A stretch of DNA of 64,000 bases from Desulfonatronospira thiodismutans ASO3-1 (GTDB taxonomy: Bacteria; Desulfobacterota; Desulfovibrionia; Desulfovibrionales; Desulfonatronovibrionaceae), in assembly GCF_000174435.1 (NCBI RefSeq), contig NZ_ACJN02000003.1, positions 1,041,574-1,105,573 of the forward strand, written 5' to 3'. Under the pieces are notes generated by a model. The model was given only the letters and a program-made list of their open reading frames with translations. It was not told the DNA's origin and ran no database searches. How positions within the stretch are numbered: the stretch's first letter is position 1; each line of letters opens with the position of its first letter. The translations under genes and the position numbers were made by a program. This document shows, piece by piece, positions 26,123 through 35,127 of the stretch.

Positions 26123-27315
26123 GCATCACCTTTTCTGTTCAGGGCGAAAGGCAGCAGATCGTGGCCATGCTCCAGAAAAATCCCGGTGCTGCGTGCTTCT
26201 TTCTCGCTGAATGTTTCCGGCCCGGAGGCCTGCTGCCGGCTGTCGTAGACCAGGAAAGGCACAGGATCCCGGGCATGGGTGCGGATCTTGATGGGAGTCA
26301 GGTGATCGCAGCAGGTGATTATTATCACGTCCTCGCCCCTTAAATGCTCCAGCAGAGGCCATACTATCTGCTGGTCAAAACGCGAAATGGCCTCCACCTT
26401 GTCCCGGATACTTCCCATGTGTCCGCATTCATCAGGAGCCTCCAGGTGGACAAAGACGAAATCTCCTGTTTCCAGAAAGGTTTTGGCGGCATGGAGCTTG
26501 CCCTGATAGTTGGTATCCAGAAGTCCGGTGGCCCCGGGTACGTCCACCACTCTCATGCCGGCTGCCCGGCCCAGTCCCTTGACCAGGTCCACTGCGGATA
26601 TGACCGCACCTTCCAGAAAATACCTGTGCTTGAATGCAGGAAGCCTTAGAGGCCCGCCCTGCCCCCATGGCCAGATGGCCCGGGCACTGGTGTCATTGCC
26701 CCCTTCCTGCAGAATTTCTGCCGCCCGGCGCACCAGGTCCCAAAGAGCCGGGTAGCCCTGGTATTTTTCCAAATCCCCGGCCAGGCTCTGATCCAGGAGG
26801 TCGTGCGGCGGGGTTATGTCCAGACCGGCCGCCCTGCCCGGCAGACCCTTTTTCTGCACCAGGATATGTCTGTACTGCACTCCGGCATGGAAGGAAAACT
26901 CGGAGCTCCCCAGTTCTTTCTGCAGGCCGTGCATAAGTTCTGCTCCCTCCCGGGAGCCTATGTGCCCTGCCGCATAATCCAGCATGGTGCCGGACTGTGA
27001 AAAATCGCTTACATTCACCAGGTTGCAGCGCCAGACCAGGTCGTCCTCCGCAGTCTCCAGGCCCATGGCCACGGCCTCTATGGGACCTCTGCCCGTGTGA
27101 TACCGCCCGGGTTCATAACCCAGAAGAGTCATATTGGCTATGTCCGAACCAGGGGGCATATTTTCCGGGATTGTCTGGCAGAGCCCCACTCTGGAGATGG
27201 GGGCCAGAAAATCCATACCCGGAGTATCTGCTTCCTCCAGGGGAGTTTTCCCACCCAGCTCGTCCAGGGGCCAGTCCCCCATACCGTCGCCCACCAGCAG
27301 CAAAACCTTGGTCAT
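26119..27315 (-). CDS. apgM: apgM-family metalloenzyme: cofactor-independent phosphoglycerate mutase or homoserine kinase
   Basis: 398 residues of the archaeal-type cofactor-independent phosphoglycerate mutase family (alkaline phosphatase superfamily). The N-terminal metal site V-G-D-G-M-G-D, the nucleophile region P-P-G-S-D-I-A-N-M and the C-terminal C-D-H-L-T-P are visible. Members of this family act as phosphoglycerate mutase or, as shown in Bacteroides, as homoserine kinase. Here the next two genes upstream in the same direction are homoserine dehydrogenase and an aminotransferase, which favours homoserine kinase. That is inference. Confidence 0.85.
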   Translation of the reverse strand: MTKVLLLVGDGMGDWPLDELGGKTPLEEADTPGMDFLAPISRVGLCQTIPENMPPGSDIANMTLLGYEPGRYHTGRGPIEAVAMGLETAEDDLVWRCNLVNVSDFSQSGTMLDYAAGHIGSREGAELMHGLQKELGSSEFSFHAGVQYRHILVQKKGLPGRAAGLDITPPHDLLDQSLAGDLEKYQGYPALWDLVRRAAEILQEGGNDTSARAIWPWGQGGPLRLPAFKHRYFLEGAVISAVDLVKGLGRAAGMRVVDVPGATGLLDTNYQGKLHAAKTFLETGDFVFVHLEAPDECGHMGSIRDKVEAISRFDQQIVWPLLEHLRGEDVIIITCCDHLTPIKIRTHARDPVPFLVYDSRQQASGPETFSEKEARSTGIFLEHGHDLLPFALNRKGDA

Positions 27316-27332
27316 GATCCATCCAGATTATT

Positions 27333-27570
27333 GATTATGGGATTAGGGGATTAGGGGATTAGGGGATTGAGGGATTAAGGTATTGAGGAATTGAGGAATT
27401 GTCATTTCTTCCCCATGCCCTATGCCCCATGCGCCATGCCCCATGCCCCATGCCTTAAATCCCCAATCCCCAAATTCCCAAATCCCCCAATTCCTAAATT
27501 CCTAAATCCCCCAATTCCTAAATTCCTAAATCCCCCAATTCCTAAATTCCTAAATCCCTAAATTCCGAAC
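27333..27570. repeat. Heptamer-repeat tract with strand switch
   Basis: 27333-27405 is G-rich on the plus strand (GGGATTA-like units, potential G-quadruplex). 27410-27570 switches to C-rich CCCCATG and CCCCAATTCCTAAATT-like units. It separates hom from the apgM-like gene. Confidence 0.85.
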
Positions 27571-27575
27571 CCCAT

Positions 27576-28874
27576 CTACCCCAGTATCCTGTAATGCACA
27601 GCCGGGGCGATGGTAAAATCAAACCTGTCGATTTCCCCCAGGGCCTTGTGCACGGCTTCGGCCTGGGCCTTGTGGGTCAAGAATACAATGGGCACCCCGC
27701 CTCCCTGGGGCTGGGACTCCCGCTGCACCACCTGGGCGATGCTGATGTTGTGCTCACTCATGACCCCGGCCACAGCCGCCAGCACCCCGGGCTTGTCCTG
27801 GGCGGTAAAACGAAAATAATGCCTGCTTACGGCCAGCTCCGGCCTGATGACCTCTGCCCTGGGCAGCACCTTTTCCAGAAACCCGGTATTGTTGGGAACG
27901 GCATTGTCCCGGGCCAGGGCCAGGATATCCGCAAGCACCGCACTGCCTGTGGGCAGATCGCCCGCTCCCTGGCCGTATAGCATCACCTGGCCTACGGCGT
28001 TGCCGTCTATCAGTATGGAATTATATGGGCCTTCCACCTTGGCCAGGATGTGGTCATTGGGCAGAAGGGCCGGAAAGACCCCGGCCTGCAGGTGGCCGGA
28101 CTTTTCGCGCACCTGGGCGATGAGCTTCAGGGTGCAGCCGAATTCAGCGGCCATGGCGATATCCATGGAGCTGGCCCCGGATATGCCCTGTACCGGCAGG
28201 ATATTCAAAGGATAATCCACGCCGTAGGCCAGACGGATGAGCAGCACCAGCTTGTGCGCCGCGTCCAGGCCGTCGATATCCAGGGATGGGTCCGCCTCGG
28301 CATACCCCAGATCCTTGGCCGCCTGCAGCGCGGTTTCAAAATCCTGTCCTTTCCTGGTCATCTCGCTCAGGATAAAGTTGGCTGTGCCGTTTAAAATCCC
28401 GGTCAAAGACCGGATGCGGTCTCCGGAAAGGCTTTCTTTCAGGGTCTGCACTATGGGTATTCCCCCGGCCACGCTTGCTTCGTAATATAGACCCACTCCC
28501 TGCTCCTGGGCCAGGGCGAAGAGCTCATTGCCCTTTTCCGCCAGAAGAGCCTTGTTGGCGGTGACCACGTGCTTTTTTTCCTTCAGGGCGCTTTTAATCA
28601 GGCTGTGGGCTGTTTCCAGGCCGCCCATGAGCTCCACCACCATGTCCACTTGCGGGTCATGCACCAGATCCTGGGGATCGGTCACTATTGCAGTCTCGGG
28701 ACCGGGGATCACGGAACGCTTTTTGCCGGGGTCCCGAACCAGGACCTTCTGAATCTTCAGTTCCTTGCCCAGCCTTCTATTTATCCAGTCGCTGTTTTCC
28801 TGGATTATTCTGGCCAGGCCCGTTCCCACGGTTCCAAAGCCGGCCAGACCCAGGTTGATAACCTTTTTCTTCAC
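27576..28874 (-). CDS. hom: Homoserine dehydrogenase with ACT domain
   Basis: 432 residues. It reduces aspartate semialdehyde to homoserine in threonine/methionine synthesis. The Rossmann motif G-L-A-G-F-G-T-V-G-T-G is at residues 9-19, the family signature G-I-L-N-G-T-A-N-F-I-L is near residue 160, and a C-terminal ACT domain (K-P-G-V-L-A-A-V-A-G-V) gives probable threonine feedback control. It is 30 bp downstream of the aminotransferase gene and likely co-transcribed. Confidence 0.95.
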   Translation of the reverse strand: MKKKVINLGLAGFGTVGTGLARIIQENSDWINRRLGKELKIQKVLVRDPGKKRSVIPGPETAIVTDPQDLVHDPQVDMVVELMGGLETAHSLIKSALKEKKHVVTANKALLAEKGNELFALAQEQGVGLYYEASVAGGIPIVQTLKESLSGDRIRSLTGILNGTANFILSEMTRKGQDFETALQAAKDLGYAEADPSLDIDGLDAAHKLVLLIRLAYGVDYPLNILPVQGISGASSMDIAMAAEFGCTLKLIAQVREKSGHLQAGVFPALLPNDHILAKVEGPYNSILIDGNAVGQVMLYGQGAGDLPTGSAVLADILALARDNAVPNNTGFLEKVLPRAEVIRPELAVSRHYFRFTAQDKPGVLAAVAGVMSEHNISIAQVVQRESQPQGGGVPIVFLTHKAQAEAVHKALGEIDRFDFTIAPAVHYRILG

Positions 28875-28904
28875 TTACTCCCTCCAGAAACTGATGCTTG
28901 ATTT

Positions 28905-30074
28905 TTAGCCCAGGACCTTCTTGACCCCGCGCAGGGCCTGATTGATGCGGTGCCTGTTCTCCACCAGGGCGAACCGCACATGGTCATCCCCGTAATGGCC
29001 GAAACCCAGTCCAGGGGACACGGCCATCTTGCCTTCCTGTAAAAGCAGCTTGGAAAACTCAACAGAACCCATTTTCCGAAATTCCTCTGGAATCTTGGCC
29101 CAGACGAACATGGTGGCCTTAGGCTTTTCCACCTTCCAGCCGATGCGGTTTAAGCCCTCCACCAGAGCGTCCCTGCGGTCCTTGTAGATGTTCACGATGT
29201 CCTGCACGCAATCCTGGGGACCGTTCAAGGCAATTATGGATGCAATCTGGATGGGCTGAAAAATGCCGTAGTCCAGGTAGCTCTTGATGCGGGTCAAAGC
29301 GTGCACCATGTCCTTGTTGCCGCAGCAGAAGCCCATACGCCACCCCGGCATGGAATAACTCTTGGACATGGAGAAAAACTCCACACCCACATCCCTGGCC
29401 CCGGGGATCTCCAGCATGCTGGGCGGGGTGTAGCCCTCAAAACTCAGATCAGCATAAGCCAGGTCGTGAATGACCCGGATATTGTGCTCCCTGGCGAAAT
29501 CCACGATCTTCTGGAAAAAATCCCGGTCAACCACAGCCGTGGTGGGATTGTGGGGGTAACAGATGATGAGCAGCTTGGGCATGGGCCAGGTCTGCCTGGT
29601 GGCGGTGAGCAGGTCCTCGAAAAAGTCCCGGTCCAGACCGATGGGCACCCTGCGCACGTCTGCACCGGCTATGATGGCTGAATATGGATGAATGGGGTAT
29701 GTGGGGTCCTGGGAAAAGACCACGTCTCCGGGACTGAGCATGGCCAGGGCCAGGTGGGAAAGGCCTTCCTTGGCCCCCATGGTGGCGATGGCCTCGGTCT
29801 CGGGGTCCAGGTCCACGTCATAGCGCCTTTTATACCAGTCGCAGATGGCCTTGCGCAGATTGGGAATACCCTTGGATGCGGAATACCTGTGATTGACCCC
29901 CTTGGAGGCGGCCTCCACCAGCTTGTCCACTATATGCTGGGGCGTGGCCAGATCGGGATTGCCCATGCCCAGGTCCACAATATCTTCACCCTGACGGCGA
30001 AGCTGCATCTTCAGGTCATTGACGATGGCAAAAACATAAGGGGGGAGCCTGTTAATACGAGCAAATTCAGCCAT
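28905..30074 (-). CDS. PLP-dependent aminotransferase, AlaC/AspC-like class I
   Basis: 389 residues of the fold-type I aminotransferases. Substrate-site features include D-L-G-M-G-N-P-D and C-Y-P-H-N-P-T, and the PLP-binding lysine is in [11 protein letters not shown] near residue 237. Close relatives act on alanine/glutamate or aspartate. First gene of the aminotransferase-hom pair, with AGGAG 6 nt before the ATG. Exact substrate uncertain. Confidence 0.88.
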   Translation of the reverse strand: MAEFARINRLPPYVFAIVNDLKMQLRRQGEDIVDLGMGNPDLATPQHIVDKLVEAASKGVNHRYSASKGIPNLRKAICDWYKRRYDVDLDPETEAIATMGAKEGLSHLALAMLSPGDVVFSQDPTYPIHPYSAIIAGADVRRVPIGLDRDFFEDLLTATRQTWPMPKLLIICYPHNPTTAVVDRDFFQKIVDFAREHNIRVIHDLAYADLSFEGYTPPSMLEIPGARDVGVEFFSMSKSYSMPGWRMGFCCGNKDMVHALTRIKSYLDYGIFQPIQIASIIALNGPQDCVQDIVNIYKDRRDALVEGLNRIGWKVEKPKATMFVWAKIPEEFRKMGSVEFSKLLLQEGKMAVSPGLGFGHYGDDHVRFALVENRHRINQALRGVKKVLG

Positions 30075-30261
30075 TCAAAACTCCTGCAACGTAAATTGGT
30101 TGGATAAACTTAAACACACGAAACATCCGCCGCCGCGGGCACAAATAATTATTGTAATGGGCGTACTTGTCAAATGTCAAATATTTAGGTTGACGCTTGC
30201 AGCTACTTTGGTTATTTTTTCCAAATAACGCAAGGCATGGATCAAATCCAGGTCAGCAACA

Positions 30262-30354
30262 GGAGAGGTGGCCGAGTCGGCTGAAGGCGCTCGCCTGCTA
30301 AGCGAGTAAGGGCTTAACCGTCCTTCGAGGGTTCAAATCCCTCCCTCTCCGCCA
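30262..30354 (+). tRNA. serX: tRNA-Ser(GCT)
   Basis: 93 nt including encoded CCA. Acceptor GGAGAGG pairs with CCTCTCC, the D-arm is GGCCGAGTCGGCT-like, the anticodon GCT lies in a CTGCTAAG loop, a long class II variable arm is present, and the T-loop is TTCAAAT. All are typical of tRNA-Ser reading AGC/AGU. The symbol is provisional. Confidence 0.97.
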
Positions 30355-30362
30355 CAGTCAAC

Positions 30363-30394
30363 AACTCCCAGGCTTCAAGGCCTGGGAGTTTTTT
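30363..30394 (+). terminator. Rho-independent terminator after tRNA-Ser
   Basis: A 10-bp stem (ACTCCCAGGC/GCCTGGGAGT) with a short loop followed by six Ts, 9 nt after the tRNA. Confidence 0.9.
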
Positions 30395-30456
30395 ATGCCC
30401 CGCTTCTTCAACCGGGAGCACAGATTTTATCCCTGCATCCCTGAAGGCACCCTGCT

Positions 30457-31053
30457 TTGGACATCAAGAACATCTTTCTGGACCGGGACGGGACCATCAT
30501 CGAGGACAGGCACTATCTGTCCAGCCCGGATCAAATCGTCTTTCTGCCCGGGGTTGTGCAGACCCTGCAGGCCATGCAGGCCGCAGGCTGCAGCCTGTTT
30601 CTGGTCACCAACCAGAGCGGCATCGGCCGCGGCTACTTTTCCATGGCCGACTACCAGCTTGTTCACCAGGCCCTGCTTGAGATGCTTGCAGAGCAAAATG
30701 TATTCATGAAAGACTGCTCCTTCTGCCCCCATGCTCCAGAAGCTGATTGTTCCTGCCGCAAGCCGGGCACCGGCATGTGGGAGACAATCAGCCTCAGGCA
30801 CGCTCTGCAGGCGAATCAAAGCATCATGCTCGGAGACAAGCAGGAAGATATCTCTTTCGGCCGGAACTGCGGCTTTGCCGCCAGCATACTGCTTGGCACA
30901 GGCAAGGGAGAAAAGAGCATGGCCGGCCTCGGCATCCCCCCTCTTCCGGCCGGGTGGATGGAGCCCGAGGCCCCTGATCTTCCCGGCATGCCTGCGGCAG
31001 TGGCCATGGATCTCCCCTCTGCCTGGCAGTGGCTGCAGCAAAGGTATGGCTGA
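30457..31053 (+). CDS. gmhB: D-glycero-D-manno-heptose-1,7-bisphosphate 7-phosphatase
   Basis: 198 residues of the HAD superfamily. The nucleophile motif D-R-D-G-T begins at residue 9, motif II is V-T-N-Q-S-G-I-G-R-G, and the zinc loop C-x-H...C-x-C (C-P-H-A-P-E-A-D-C-S-C-R-K-P) is diagnostic of GmhB. It removes the C7 phosphate in ADP-heptose synthesis for LPS inner core. Start TTG with weak AAGG upstream, so the start is tentative. Two heptosyltransferase genes follow. Confidence 0.92.
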   Translation: MDIKNIFLDRDGTIIEDRHYLSSPDQIVFLPGVVQTLQAMQAAGCSLFLVTNQSGIGRGYFSMADYQLVHQALLEMLAEQNVFMKDCSFCPHAPEADCSCRKPGTGMWETISLRHALQANQSIMLGDKQEDISFGRNCGFAASILLGTGKGEKSMAGLGIPPLPAGWMEPEAPDLPGMPAAVAMDLPSAWQWLQQRYG

Positions 31054-31088
31054 TGCGTATTATGGATAATTCTTCACCCGGGACATAA

Positions 31089-32123
31089 ATGAGTTTCAGG
31101 CGTATAGGAATCTGGCAGACAGCCTTTCTTGGCGATGCAGTACTGACCCTGCCCCTGCTGCAGAATCTGGCCCGGGCGTTTCCCGGGGCCCACATGACCT
31201 ATTTCGTACGCAAGGGCCTGGGCCCTCTTTTTGAGCCAGATCCAGGCCTGCAGGTCCAGGAAGTGGACAAATACGGCCGCGACAGCGGCCCCCTGGGCAT
31301 GATTCGCACCCTGGCCTCAATCCGCAGGCAGGGGTTCGACCTGTGGGTATCTCCCCATACAAGCTTTAGAAGCGCGGCGATTTCCGCCTTCTCGGGCATC
31401 CCCACCCGCATCGGCTACGACTCCCCCCGGTTCAACCGGGCCGCCTACACTCATACCTGCAGCAGACGTTTTGACCAGCTCGAAGAAATAGAACGCGTGC
31501 TCCAGCTTTTATCCCCCATAAGCGTCCCCGCCCTGGAGACCTGGCCAGGGCTTCATCTCCACCCCCTGGCCAGGGAAAAGGCCGGTGAGTTCCGGGCAAA
31601 ACACACAACCGGTCCTGTTCTGGGAGTGCACCCGGGATCCACCTGGGCCACCAAGAAGTGGCCCGGCGCATACTTTGCTGAAGTCATAGACATGGTCCAC
31701 GACAACCTGGACATGCAGGTCATGCTCTTTGCCGGTCCAGGCGAAGAAAAGGCCGCCAGGGAAATAAAAGACCTGGTCCGCCGCCAGGACCTGCTCCTGG
31801 ATCTTTCCGGCCGGCTGGACCTGCCCGGCCTGGCCGCATTCCTGCAGGGCCTGGACTGCTACCTGTGCAACGACTCCGGCCCCATGCATCTGGCCTGGAC
31901 TCAAAATACCCCTGTTGCGGCCCTTTTCGGCCCCACAACCAGGTCCCTGGGATTCTTCCCCCGGGGAGAGCACTCCACAGTCCTGGAAACGGACCTGGAG
32001 TGCAGGCCCTGTGGACTGCACGGGAGCAAAAGCTGCCCCCAGGGGCATCACCGCTGCATGCTGGACCTAACGCCCAAAAAAGTATTTGATGTCATCAGGG
32101 AAAAAATCCATGCCCGGCAATGA
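31089..32123 (+). CDS. waaF: ADP-heptose:LPS heptosyltransferase (GT9)
   Basis: 344 residues of glycosyltransferase family 9. N-terminal I-W-Q-T-A-F-L-G-D-A-V-L-T-L-P and C-terminal N-D-S-G-P-M-H-L-A with F-G-P-T-T-R are the GT9 acceptor and donor-site hallmarks. It transfers L-glycero-D-manno-heptose to LPS core, acting at the inner membrane. It starts 35 bp after gmhB. WaaF versus another GT9 subtype is a best guess. Confidence 0.85.
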   Translation: MSFRRIGIWQTAFLGDAVLTLPLLQNLARAFPGAHMTYFVRKGLGPLFEPDPGLQVQEVDKYGRDSGPLGMIRTLASIRRQGFDLWVSPHTSFRSAAISAFSGIPTRIGYDSPRFNRAAYTHTCSRRFDQLEEIERVLQLLSPISVPALETWPGLHLHPLAREKAGEFRAKHTTGPVLGVHPGSTWATKKWPGAYFAEVIDMVHDNLDMQVMLFAGPGEEKAAREIKDLVRRQDLLLDLSGRLDLPGLAAFLQGLDCYLCNDSGPMHLAWTQNTPVAALFGPTTRSLGFFPRGEHSTVLETDLECRPCGLHGSKSCPQGHHRCMLDLTPKKVFDVIREKIHARQ

Positions 32124-33165
32124 ACCTGAAAATTTCGTCGTGATTCGCCTGGGCTCCCTGGGAGACGTTGTCCTGACCACAGGAGTGCTTCAGGCCTGGC
32201 ATGCCCGCACTGGAGCACGCTTTATCTTTGTCACCAAAAAGGCCTTTGCCCCGGTCCTGGAAAAACATCCGGCCATAAAGGAGATCATCACTGTTCCAGG
32301 CAAGTATCTGACCACTCCCGGGTGGCTGAACTTCTGCCGCCTGCTGGCCCGCCGGTTCAGGGACCTGCAGCTCATTGATCTTCACTGCAGCCTGCGTTCA
32401 AGGATACTAAGGGCCATGTGGCCCTGCCGGACTTTTGCCTACCCCAAGATGGCCCTGCACAGGCGGATGTTCGGCCTCACCGGCATGGATCTGTTTGGGC
32501 GCGAGCTCTTAAAATCCAATATCCCCCAGCGCTACTTCCGCGCCCTGTATCCCCGGCCTCCAGCCCGGGACACTCTTGAGCCCCGCATTCACCTGTCCTC
32601 TGCGGAAAAGGCCGAGGCGCGGGAGACCCTGTCCCGGTCCGGAATCACTCTTGCCAGCCAGCATACGCCGTCCAGACCCCTTATCGCCCTGCACCCCTAT
32701 GCCACCCACCCGGCCAAGGCCTGGCCCACGGACAACTGGCTGGCCCTGGCCACCCTGCTGGAAGACCGCGGCATGGACTGGGTAATCATTGGCCGGGAAA
32801 ATTACTCCCTTCTGCCGGATAGCTCCAGGGACCTGACTTCCAGGACAGACATCCGCCAGACCTGCGCTCTGCTTGAGCACTGCTGCGCCTTAGTCACCGG
32901 GGATTCCGGGCCCATGCACCTGGCCCGGGCCGTACATACCCCCCTGGTGGCCCTGTTCGGGCCTACCACCCGGGAATGGGGATTTTTCCCCGCAGCAAAA
33001 AACAGCCTGGTCCTGGAATCAGAACTGCCCTGCCGGCCCTGTTCCCTGCACGGCAGACTCAAAAACACCTGCACCGCCCCCTGCATGCACCACATCACCC
33101 CCTCCCGGGTCCTGGACGCCCTGAACCGGATTACTTCCGGCTCCAGTACGCTTAACACGGATTAA
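32110..33165 (+). CDS. Second GT9 heptosyltransferase
   Basis: About 351 residues. V-I-R-L-G-S-L-G-D-V-V-L-T-T-G at the N-terminus and T-G-D-S-G-P-M-H-L-A-R-A with F-G-P-T-T-R-E-W-G near the C-terminus define GT9. It overlaps the previous gene by 14 bp. I chose the ATG at 32110 because AGGG lies upstream; ATG/TTG starts at 32089/32086 are possible. A pair of different GT9 enzymes is the usual arrangement for adding successive heptoses. Confidence 0.85.
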   Translation: MPGNEPENFVVIRLGSLGDVVLTTGVLQAWHARTGARFIFVTKKAFAPVLEKHPAIKEIITVPGKYLTTPGWLNFCRLLARRFRDLQLIDLHCSLRSRILRAMWPCRTFAYPKMALHRRMFGLTGMDLFGRELLKSNIPQRYFRALYPRPPARDTLEPRIHLSSAEKAEARETLSRSGITLASQHTPSRPLIALHPYATHPAKAWPTDNWLALATLLEDRGMDWVIIGRENYSLLPDSSRDLTSRTDIRQTCALLEHCCALVTGDSGPMHLARAVHTPLVALFGPTTREWGFFPAAKNSLVLESELPCRPCSLHGRLKNTCTAPCMHHITPSRVLDALNRITSGSSTLNTD

Positions 33166-33381
33166 CTGCTCAGAGAAGATATTTTTTATCTCTCGTCCCC
33201 TTCCATCCAAACACCCCCATACTTTCTTCCCCCATGCCCTATGCCTTCTTCCCCCATGCGCCATGCCCCATACTTTCTTCCCCATGCCCTATGCATCCTC
33301 TTCCACTCCCATACTTTCTTCCCTATGCGCCATGCGCCATGCCCCATGCCCCATGCCTTCTTCCAATTCCCCAATCCCTTC
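33166..33381. repeat. Heptamer-repeat tract
   Basis: CCCCATGCCCTATG-type units, C-rich on plus, from about 33220. The first 50 bp after the heptosyltransferase stop are ordinary. Confidence 0.8.
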
Positions 33382-33452
33382 CATGAGAAGGCCTGTCAAT
33401 GTCCGACGTGGCGGACCACCTTTTTACCCTTGCGAGCTTTAAGCCCCGAAAC
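33382..33452. repeat. 70-bp dispersed repeat, copy 1
   Basis: The segment from CATGAGAAGGC to AACAAGTCTCACT, containing the palindrome GTCCGacgtggCGGAC, is nearly identical to 37005-37085. In both places it follows directly on a CCAATCC tract. Confidence 0.85.
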
Positions 33453-33677
33453 AAGTCTCACTTCCATTCGCACTCTTTAGGGGCCTTTGCCGGCAGGCCC
33501 GGTGTCTCAGTGAGTTTCGCTTGTTGGAAGCTGACCACCTGAATCTCGGCCTCTTTTATCATTGCCGGCAAGCAATTGGGCCTAGGAATTGGCCGCAGTC
33601 TTCCGAACGGGACTTCATTGTAAAAGGGCTTGTTTTTGCCGCAGGATCCTGATCAGGCCTCCTGGCTAGGTTTCGGA

Positions 33678-33737
33678 GGAGCCGGCCTGGGGATTGCGGG
33701 TGACCTTGGTCGTGTCCGCAATCCCCAGGCCGGCTCC
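33678..33737. repeat. Perfect 22-bp inverted repeat beside IS110
   Basis: The arm 33678-33699 (GGAGCCGGCCTG, then GGGATTGCGG) is exactly complementary to 33716-33737, with a 16-nt loop. It lies 21 bp past the transposase stop codon and may be a strong terminator, part of the IS110 right end, or the palindromic target the IS inserted into. Confidence 0.85.
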
Positions 33738-33758
33738 AATACCATCACTCTACTTAAC

Positions 33759-34820
33759 TTATGCCGCTTGCCTGACTACACTTTGATTGTAAAACGGATC
33801 GTATTCTTCTCCTGTTACCCAAAGCCTATGCAGTAAGACAGCCAACTTTCGGGCTACAGCCACAATCGCTCGCTTCTTGGATATCTTGCCTCCGCGCTGG
33901 GAAATGCGCTCTCCATGCCTCTTAAGCTCACTATCCGGACCAAATGGTCCTAATATGTAATGAGCAGCGTTGATCAATAATCGACGTAAATCCTTATTAC
34001 CACACTTGGTTATTCTTAGCTGCTTATCCATATCTCCAGATTGATCCCGCTTGGGAACCATGCCTAAAAAGGGACCCACATCCCGGCTCTTGTGAAAACG
34101 GCTGCTGTCCTCCAAGGTCAATATAAAGGCCAGGGCAGTTATGGGACCCACGCCAGGAACCTGTCTTAGAACATCTGTTTCAGGGTAACTTTTTTGGCTT
34201 ACTTCTGCGATCTTTTGTTCGTATTCCCTGATACGCTTGGTCAGACTCTCTATCTGCTCTATGAGAGGAAAAAGCGCGAACTTGAGCCTCTCGGGAACAT
34301 GCTCGTAGGCCTTTTTGTGAAAACTGGGAGCACTGCAGGATGGAATCCGTTCACCAAATGATTTCACAATGCCGCGAACATGATTGATCAAGCTAGACCT
34401 GCTCTTGACCAGCATATCCCTGGACTGAATAAGAACCAGATCCTCCTGGGACTGCTCACTGCGGTGCTGTATAGGCTCCAAAAGCTTGGGATCAACCCTG
34501 GCAATCCTGGCCAGCATCTCTGCATCCCGGTAATCCGTCTTGACCGGATCCTGCCAGATGGCTCTGAGTTTGCGGGTATTACCCACCAAAACTTCACAGC
34601 CCAACTCTTCCAGCAGCCTGCTGACCCAACCGGAATGTGTCCCGGTCTCGATGGCCACCAAAGACCCGGAGTACTTTTCAAAACTCTTGTGCATGGCTTT
34701 TTTGGTATTAGATACCTTGAAAATCTTAACCACCTCTCCGGAAGCATCCAGAACGCATACCACATTCTGCCTATCTCCCAGGTCGACACCAATGGTAAAA
34801 TTTGCTACATTTGTACTCAT
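33759..34820 (-). CDS. IS110-family transposase (DEDD)
   Basis: 353 residues. The N-terminal RuvC-like DEDD domain starts I-G-V-D-L-G-D-R-Q-N and includes D-Y-R-D-A-E-M-L-A-R. The C-terminal Tnp-20 domain carries V-P-G-V-G-P-I-T-A-L and the serine-containing P-K-R-D-Q-S-G-D-M-D. Full length for the family and apparently intact. IS110 elements lack classical TIRs and use a structured non-coding RNA from the element end to choose target and donor. Confidence 0.93.
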   Translation of the reverse strand: MSTNVANFTIGVDLGDRQNVVCVLDASGEVVKIFKVSNTKKAMHKSFEKYSGSLVAIETGTHSGWVSRLLEELGCEVLVGNTRKLRAIWQDPVKTDYRDAEMLARIARVDPKLLEPIQHRSEQSQEDLVLIQSRDMLVKSRSSLINHVRGIVKSFGERIPSCSAPSFHKKAYEHVPERLKFALFPLIEQIESLTKRIREYEQKIAEVSQKSYPETDVLRQVPGVGPITALAFILTLEDSSRFHKSRDVGPFLGMVPKRDQSGDMDKQLRITKCGNKDLRRLLINAAHYILGPFGPDSELKRHGERISQRGGKISKKRAIVAVARKLAVLLHRLWVTGEEYDPFYNQSVVRQAA

Positions 34821-34909
34821 GGCTGGTCCTCCTTAATCTTTGCAGCACATTGACTGCGTTTATTTTATAGTGAGCATGATTAACTCATAGCTCGCAAGGA
34901 GGTCCAGCC
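34821..34909 (-). ncRNA. Candidate IS110 non-coding end with bridge RNA / SD-sequestering hairpin
   Basis: 89 bp directly upstream of the transposase ATG, bounded by 14-bp arms that pair with one mismatch: GGCTGGTCCTCCTT at 34821-34834 and AAGGAGGTCCAGCC at 34896-34909. The inner arm contains the transposase Shine-Dalgarno AAGGAGG, 7 nt from ATG. Folding of the transcript would hide that site. In the IS110 group the bridge RNA maps to this end. Both interpretations are inference. Confidence 0.45.
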
Positions 34910-34935
34910 TTCTCATCCTACCTGAATCATAAACC

Positions 34936-34962
34936 TAAAGCCATCAGCAAAACAGCCGATAC
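34936..34962 (+). promoter_or_regulatory. Sigma28 (FliA) promoter of fliD
   Basis: TAAAGCCA, 11-nt spacer, GCCGATAC matches the flagellar sigma28 consensus (TAAAGTTT-N11-GCCGATAA). It lies about 165 bp upstream of fliD and just outside the IS110 element. Confidence 0.8.
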
Positions 34963-35127
34963 TTACAATAAGGCACCAATTTTGCTTTAACCAGAAGCAG
35001 CAACCACCGGGGATCACAGTTATCCTCCGGGCGTGCAGCTTCCAGGCACAAAAAAGCCCTGGCCCGGAATGCTGCCGGGAATAATTTTCCGCATTTTTCG
35101 CACAAGACCAAGCCAAGGAGGCAGATA

